This document shows, in pieces, positions 37,901-46,900 of a DNA stretch of 64,000 bases (positions are counted from its first letter, which is position 1; every line of letters starts with the position of its first letter). This DNA is from SAR324 cluster bacterium (GTDB lineage Bacteria > SAR324 > NAC60-12), in contig JANQJU010000029.1 of NCBI GenBank assembly GCA_028281495.1, positions 124,001-188,000 on the forward strand, in the 5' to 3' direction. The notes below the pieces were generated by a model. The model was not told where the DNA came from. It did no database searches and saw only the letters and a list, made by a program, of their open reading frames with translations. The position numbers were made by a program, and so were the translations under genes.

Positions 37901-40900
37901 GCGACCGTGTGTGCCACCTTCGCTCCTTGTATACCAGATGGCAACCCTCCGCCCATCGGAGTACCTATTGCCAACACCCAAGTTTTTATTGTTGATGCAA
38001 ACCTCCAACTCGTTCCACCAGGGATTCCTGGAGAACTGTGCATCGCTGGGGTGGGACTCGCACGAGGTTACCTCAACCGTCCCGAACTCACTGCCGAACG
38101 GTTCATTGAATTGGAATTGCTCGGAAAACGACGACGGATCTACAAAACCGGGGATTTGGCCTGTTGGATTCCTGAATCACAGTCACAAGGCGCGAACCTC
38201 AAATTTTTAGGTCGAATCGACCACCAGGTGAAACTCCGAGGATTCCGTATCGAATTGGGTGAAATTGAATCGGTCCTAGCCCAGCATGATTTGGTTCAAG
38301 AAGTAGCAGTGGTGCTTCGTAATCAAGACACCAATCCGCGACTAGCCGCTTATATCACCTTGATGCTTTCGAGGGACGATCTGGGAAAAATGGATCCAGA
38401 GGAACGAAAATCCATCATCCCAAAAGCATTGCAGTCTTGGTTGCTGCAACGGTTGCCTAACTACATGGTGCCCCAAAGCATCCTAGTCCTGGATCAGTTC
38501 CCCTTGACACCAAATGGAAAGATCGACCGACATGTCTTGCCGGATCCCGTCAGTCGTAGCTCTGAAAACCTAAACCGCAGCTCCGAAAACGCAAACCGCA
38601 GTTCTGAAACAGCAAACCGTAGTTCTGAAAATCTTCGTACATCTGCCTCGTCGATGCCTCAACCGGAATCTCAGTTGACACAGGAGATTTCTGATGTGGA
38701 TGACACATTACCTCGGACCGAGGTCGAAAATAAATTGGTTCAGGCGTGGTGTGAGGTGTTGGACCTGGAACAGGTGGGACTGCACGACAACTTCTTTGAT
38801 TTGGGGGGGCATTCGCTGCTGATGGTGAAGCTACACGGCAAGCTCCAAGCTTGGTTAGGGGCATCGCTGTCGATTATCGATTTATTCCAGCATCCCACCA
38901 TCCATGCATTGGCTCGACATCTGAAGCCAACCGAAGACCAAGGGATGGCAAAAAGATCCTTTCCAAAAGCGAACCCTACACTGGATTCCAGTAATAAAGA
39001 AATCGCAATTGTTGGTATGGCGGGGCGGTTCCCAGGAGCCTCGACGGTGGCTGCATTTTGGCAAAACCTCCAAGAGGGTGTCGAATCCATCACTTTTTTC
39101 TCCGAGGAAGTCCTGCTGGCCAATGGGGTGGCTCCTGATCTCATGAAGCACCCGGATTATGTAAAGGCCCATGGCGTGGTGGAAGGAGTGGATCAATTTG
39201 ATGCCGCGTTTTTTGGCTATTCCCCGAAAGAAGCAGAGATCTTAGACCCCCAACAACGGCTGTTTTTGGAATGTGCTGTCGAAGCAATGGAACATGCCGG
39301 TTACGGAGCCGAAAAACACCATGGAACCGTTGGCGTATACGCAGGAAGCGGGATCAATCAATACCTCATGCAAAATATCATGGAGCATCCGGATTTGGTG
39401 GAAACCGTGGGGGGCTATCAGGTGATGTTGGCCAATGGGCAGGATCATTTGGCCACTCGGACTTCTTATAAACTGGGGTTGAAAGGTCCGGCGGTGAACG
39501 TGCAGACGGCCTGTTCGACCTCCTTGGTTGCCGTGCATTTGGCCTGTCACGGTCTGCTCAATGGCGATTGCGACATGGCATTGGCCGGAGGAGTCACCCT
39601 GTCCCCACAACCAACGGGGTATGTGTATCAGCCCGGAATGATCCTTTCCCCGGATGGTCACTGCCGCGCTTTTGATGCCGATGCCCAAGGCACAGTCGGG
39701 GGCAATGGTTTGGGGATGGTGGTGCTCAAGCGATTGGATCAGGCATTGGCAGATCACGATCATATTCATGCAGTCATCAAAGGTTCTGCTATCAACAATG
39801 ATGGTCGAGACAAGGTCGGCTACACGGCTCCAAGTGTGGAAGGACAAGCGACTGCGATTGCGAAGGCCATGCAGGGTATTGATTATGAATCCATCCGCTA
39901 TATCGAAACGCACGGCACGGGAACCACATTGGGCGATCCGATAGAAATCAAATCACTCACTGAGGCCTACCAACTCCAAACTCAAAAAACTGGGTATTGT
40001 GCCATTGGTTCTGTGAAAACCAACATCGGCCACTTGGATACAGCCGCAGGCGTGGCGGGGCTGATCAAAACGGTACTGGCCCTGAAGCACAAAAAGATTC
40101 CACCGAGTTTGCACTTCAAACAACCCAATCCGAAAATCGATTTTAGCAAGAGTCCGTTTTATGTGAATGCAGAGCTTTCAGATTGGGATGCGGAAGAGAC
40201 GCCTCGTCGAGCAGCCGTGAGTTCGTTTGGAATTGGTGGAACCAATGCCCATGTGGTTCTCGAAGAAGCGCCTGCTCCCGACGCCGAAATTCATAACGAA
40301 GCCAACGATAAATGGCATTTGCTGGTGCTTTCTGCAAAAACCCCCGCTGCCTTAATTCAAGCCAGTGCGAATTTGGCACAACACATCCAACACCATCCCG
40401 GCCTTTCTCTCAAGGATGCTGCTTACACGTTGAGCATGGGGCGTGAAGCCTACCCCTATCGACATTTTTTGGTGTGTCACACACATGAACAAGCCATTGA
40501 TCAGTTGATGGGGCTACGGACCGAACACTTGGCGACCTGGGGGCCTCAGTCCGCCGCGACATCCGTCGTATTTATGTTTTCGGGCCAAGGCGCACAATAT
40601 GTGAACATGGCCAAGGGTTTATACCAACACGAACCACTCTTTCGAAAATACGTGGACCATTGTGCTGAGTTCTTGAAACCCCATTTGAGCTTGGATCTGC
40701 GTGAGATTCTTTATCCCACGACTCAGGAAGCAGAAGCTGCTCGGCAATTGCAACAAACGGCGCTGACCCAACCCGCTCTGTTTGTTGTGGAATACGCGTT
40801 AGCTCAATTGTGGATGTCTTGGGGAGTGCGTCCTATAGCGATGATAGGCCACAGTATTGGGGAATATGTAGCAGCCTGTCTTGCTGGAGTGTTTTCACTG

Positions 40901-43900
40901 GAAACCGCATTGGAGTTAGTTGCCATCCGAGGACGGTTGATGCAAGCCCTGCCTTCTGGGGCAATGTTGAGTGTGTCCTTGCCTGAATCAGAGATTACCC
41001 CCTTGCTTCAGGAAGGGGTGTCGCTTGCGGCTCACAATGGCCCTCAACAATGTGTGGTTTCGGGGGAAACCGCTGCGGTTCATGCTTTGGAAAAGCAGCT
41101 TCAGTCGCAGAGCATTCCCTGCATTCGTCTGCACACCTCGCATGCGTTTCATTCGTCGATGATGCAGCCCGCATTGGCACCGTTTGCGGAGCAAATCTCG
41201 CGCGTGTTTCAAGCAACTCCGTTGCATGCTCCGAAAATTCCGTATCTTTCCAATGTGAGCGGCTTCTGGATTACAGCCGAGCAAGCCTTGAATCCTAACT
41301 ATTGGGTCCAACATCTCTCTCAAACCGTTCGGTTTGTTGAAGGTCTCGGGACTCTATCCAACCACCGGGAAACCATCTTTCTAGAAATTGGACCGGGGCG
41401 AACCTTGATCACATTGGTAAAAAATTATCTAGAAGCGACTCTAGTAGATGAACTGCAAGCAGATCCGGAAGCAAACCCGCAACCCAGCCAAAAACGGGAA
41501 CCGGTAATCGTGTCGTCCTTGCGTCATCCCAAAGATAAAATGGAGGATCGCTCCTTTTTGCTCAACACGCTTGGAAAGTTGTGGAAGGGAGGAGTGGATA
41601 TTGACTGGCCTGGGGTTTATGCTTCCATCCAGCCCCATCGGGTTCCCTTGCCAACGTATCCTTTCGAAAGACAACGCTATTGGGTTGAAGCCAATCCCTC
41701 CGCAAAATCCTTAGCCAACCCTATCGCTCAACCCAAGCCCGAACTGGCTGATTGGTTTTATCTGCCTTTATGGAAACCGACTGCGCCGTTGAATTTGCAA
41801 ACGCGGGTGTCTCCGAAGGTTGTCTCAAACAGCTTGCCACCAGAAACACGCGATTTGTCTACAACGGGTTTATGTTGGCTCGTATTTCAGGACTCGCAAG
41901 GCATCGGGTTGCGATTGATTGCAAAATTAAAGGAAGCGGGGCACACGGTGATCCAGGTCCGTCCGGGCCAACGGTGGGATGTCTTCGAGCAAAACGAATT
42001 TGTTTTGAACCCCCACTGCCCCGAGGACTACGACTCCCTCTTCAAAGAGTTGCAGCAACGTCAGCTATCACCGCAACGAATTGTTCATTTATGGAGCCTC
42101 CAAGCAAACGATGCCTTGGGGGACATTCACCCTGAACCTCGTTTCGAAGACACTTTAGTAGCATCGCAGTACTTAGGATTTTATAGTCTGTTGTTTTTAG
42201 CCCAAGCCATGGGCAAACAAGAAACCGTGGAAGAACTGTGGCTGATGGTCGTGTCTCATCATGTGCATGCGGTAACGGGGGACGAATCCCTGTGCCCCGA
42301 GCAGGCTACCGTGCTGGGGCCTGTTCAAGTGATCCCCCACGAATACCCTCATGTGGTCTGTCGCCATATTGATGTGACGATTCCCGCAACGGATCACGAT
42401 AAGGAACGGAAACTCATCGAACCGTTGTTTGCTGAGTTGAACGCATCGACTTCAGAAAAGATTGTCGCCTATCGCGGAAGACACCGATGGATTCCCATGT
42501 ACGAAGCCGTCCGTTTGGATTCTTTGGCAGAATCTTTTCAACATTCGACCACATCCATTTCTGGATTGCGGAAACACGGAACGTATTTGATCACAGGTGG
42601 TCTGGGTGGAATGGGATTGGCGTTTGCCAAGCATCTGGCACAAACGGCACAAGCCAAACTGATTTTGACTGGACGTTCTGAGTTTCCACCTCCTGATGAA
42701 TGGGACCACTGGCTTGCCACTCACGAAGGCTCCAACGACACCTCTCAGAAAATCAAGGCACTCCAATCCTTAGAGCAGCAAGGAGCCGAAGTGTTGGTGG
42801 TTCGTGCCGATGTGAGTCAGTATTCGGAGATGAAAACCGTACTTGCCCAAGCAACCCAACAATTGGGGCCGATTTGCGGAGTGATTCATACCGCTGGAGT
42901 GCCGGGGGGTGGGGGCATCCAAAAGAAATCCCAAGAAACAGCCGCTAGCATTTTGGCTCCCAAAGTGAGCGGCTCGGTAGTTCTGCATCGACTGCTCCAA
43001 GACAAGCCGTTGGATTTCTTTGTTTTGTGTTCCTCGCTGAGTTCGGTGTTGCCAGCCTTCGGACAAGCGGACTATTGTGCTGCCAATGCGTTTCAGGATG
43101 CTTATGCTCATTTTTTGAATGCCCAAGGCTTTCCGGCAATTAGCATCAATTGGGACGGATGGAAGGATGTGGGGATGGCAGCTCGGTCCTCTAACTCTAC
43201 GGCGGGGCTCACGCCTCAAGAAGGCGTTGAAATTTTCCAACGGATTTTGAAAACTAGTGCTGCTCAAGTATTGGTCTCGACCTACGATCTTTCGGAACGA
43301 CAGAAAGCCTCCTCGATGCAATCGGAGGTGTTGGAACAATCACCCGAAATGCTGCCCATCACCCCGTCGAAGCCAAGCCATCCGCGACCGAATCTGAGTA
43401 GCGACTATGTGAAGCCGTGCTCTGCTTTAGAACAGCAATTGGTGGAAATCTGGCAGACCCTGTTAGGAATCGATGGTATTGGCATTCAAGACGATTTTTT
43501 TGAACTGGGTGGGGATTCCCTATTGGGTACCAGAGTCATTGCCCAAGTGCATAAAGTCTTTAAAGCAGGATTGCCGATGCAAGTCTTGTTTGAAAAGCCG
43601 ACCATTGCGGAGATGGTAGGTTATTTGGAACAGGTTGCCGCTCCATCTTCAATCCAACCTGCGTCATCTGTCTCCTCCGCTTCACCTGCGTCCACCCGAT
43701 CTGTTTCCTCCGCTTCACCTGCCTCCCCCCCATCTGCGCCCACTCCATCTGCGTCGACCCCATCTGTCTCCTTCATCCCAACCGCTTCGGATCGCACAAA
43801 TCTTCCCAAAATGGTGCCAACTTCAACAGGGGAGTCCGAAGCTTGCCCCCTTTCTTTTGCCCAACAACGTTTATGGTTCCTTGCTCATTGGCAAACATCC

Positions 43901-46900
43901 CAACAGAATTCGAAGGCAAAGTTCGCAGGAGACAGTGTGTATCATATGCATGCTGCATTTCGACTTTCCGGTTCTCTGAATTACGTTGCAATGCAACAAG
44001 CCCTAGAAACCCTGGTTCGACGTCATCACAGCTTACGTTTTCATTTTCTAGAAACGGAAGGGAAAGCCGTTGTCCAAAAGATAGCGCCTTACAATCCGAT
44101 TTCGTTCTTGGACCTCACTGATGCAAATTCCAACCTCGATCCCCACCTCGATTCAAAATTCGCATTGGAGGTGCTGGCTCGAAAGCATGCAGCAGCACCT
44201 TTCGACCTGGAAACTGGGCCTTTGCTACGAATCCAGTTGGTGAAAATTGAAGAGGATGAACATGGAGTGCTGTTCAACATGCATCACATCATCAGCGATG
44301 GATGGTCAATGGGAGTGTTTCTTCGGGAGTGGGGACAGTTGTACAACGTGGGATGCCAACAAGCTTCCTTAACCAGCTCTCAGCTATCGACTCACTTGTC
44401 CAAGGCCTTGCCCGAATTGCCCATTCAATATGAAGACTATGCGGCGTGGCAACGAAATTGGTTATCGGGTGAGGTGCTGCAACAGCAATTGGCGTATTGG
44501 AAAGAAAAGTTGTCGGATGCCCCGGATTTATTGGAGTTGCCCACCGACTTTCCGCGTCCCGCTGTGATGCGGTTTCAGGGGGCACAGCACCAAACGAAGT
44601 TATCTGAAGCGACCGCCCAAGGTGTGAAACAACTGAGTCAACAACAAGGAACGACCTTGTTTATGACCTTGTTGAGCGCCTTCAACGTATTGCTCTATCG
44701 TTACAGTGGACAAGAAGACATCTTGGTGGGGACTCCGATTGCCAACCGTTCCCACTATCAAACTCAAGATTTGATTGGTTTGTTTGTCAACACGCTGGTG
44801 TTCCGAAGTCGGATTCATAATACTCAAACCGTGACCGAGTTAATTCAACAGGTTCGTCAAACCGCATTGGAGGCTTATAGCCACCAAGATGTCCCGTTTG
44901 AATACCTCGTGGAGCAATTGAACCCTTCTCGCAGTCTCAGCAATGCACCACTATTTCAGGTCATGTTCATGCTGCAAAACACTTCGGCAGCAGTCTTGGA
45001 ATTGGAGGGGTTGAAAGTTTCTGCAATCCAGCGAGAAATCCATACCACGAAGTTTGACCTCACTTTGATGGTCACCGAGCATGAAGATCAACTGTTCTGC
45101 ACTTGGGAGTACAACACGGATCTATTCCGCCCTGAAACCATCGAACGAATGAGCGAACACTTCCGAATCCTCGTAGAAAGCATCCTCCAGAACCCCGCGC
45201 AAGCTGTGGCCCATGTGCCCTTACTCACTGCAAACGATATCCAACAATTACAAAGCTGGCAGCAAACTCGAATTCCTGATTTTCATGACACGACGATTAT
45301 CAAATTGTTCGAAGAGCAGGTCTGCCGAACTCCGGATTCACTCGCCGTAGTGTTTGCTTCGGAACACACTTATTCGAAACATACTTATTTGAAACACACT
45401 TCAGCTTTAGATGGGATTGAGAAACGAAGCCTGACGTACAGGGAGCTGAATGCTAAAGCCAATCAATTGGCCCATTACCTGAAAAATTGGGGCGTGCAAC
45501 CCGAAACGCTGGTGGGGATATGCCTGGAACGATCATTAGAAATGCTCATTGCCGTTTTAGGAATTCTCAAGGCAGGCGGGGCATACGTGCCGTTGGATCC
45601 AGAATACCCTGCCGAACGGTTACAATTCATTTCAGAAGACGCTCAGTTGGCGCTGGTGCTCAGCCATTCGCATCTGATGGACCGTCTCGAAGTTGGTTCT
45701 AGCCAGGAGAAGGAGCGAACAGCTTGTACATTTTCCGTTGTAGACCTGGCCAAGGAATGGGAGCACGTCGCTGTGTTTTCCTCACAGAATCCTTCAATAC
45801 CATCCCATCCTCATACATTGGCTTATGTGATTTACACCTCTGGTTCAACCGGTCAGCCGAAAGGTGTTCTCGTGGAACACGAGGCGCTGCTATTACGCAT
45901 TCTGTCTGCTAAGAATCAGTATTCAGTGACCCCGGAAGATCGTGTATTGCAATTCGCTTCCTTGAGTTTTGATGCGTCTTTAGAGCAGATTTTCACCACC
46001 CTATGTGGTGGTGCCTGTTTGGTGTTGCCTTCCACCAATCAACTCACCGCACAAGAACTGAATGGGTTGCTACAAAAAGAGAAGATCTCCATCATGCACT
46101 TCCCTCCTGCCTACTGGCAACAAGTGATGCACGATGAACCTCATTGGGAATGGACTTCCTCGAGACTGCTCATTTTGGGCGGTGAACTGCTCCCATCGCA
46201 ATTGGCGATTCAAACTCGGAAACGGTTGCCGAAGTCGTGCCGATTTCTCAATGAATATGGCCCCACGGAAGCCACGATTACCGCTACCTGGTTTGAAGTG
46301 ACTGAAGCCTTCCAATCCGAGATGACTGAAACCTTCCAAAGCGAGGTGGCCGGGGCTTTCCAATCCGAGATGGCCGAAACATTCCAAGCCAGTAACATGC
46401 GCAATGGGACTCCAATCGGCCGTCCTCTACCTCATACTTCGGTTTATATTTTAGACTCCCATCACAATTTGGTCCCCCTTGGCTTGCCAGGAGAACTGTA
46501 TATTGGAGGATCGGGCCTTGCACGGGGATATCTCAAGCGTCCTGCTCTCACTCAAGAACGGTTTATTGAAGTGGATCTTTTTGAAGAAACCCAGCGCTTG
46601 TACAAAACTGGCGATTGGGCACGCTGGATTCTGGGGCCTTCTGGAACGTATGATCAACTCGAATACCTGGGACGCTTGGACCACCAAATCAAATTTCGAG
46701 GTTTCCGCATCGAATTGGGAGAAATCGAATCCGTTCTGAATCAACACGAATTGGTTCGGGAAGCCGTGGTCCTTCCTCATATGGAGGCTTATGTCACGAC
46801 ATTGTCATCAGGCGCCTTAACGCCTGCCGAAGTTGCAAAGCAACTCCGAGATTGGGTACAGAATCGTTTGCCAGAATATATGGTTCCTAGTCGCATCTTC

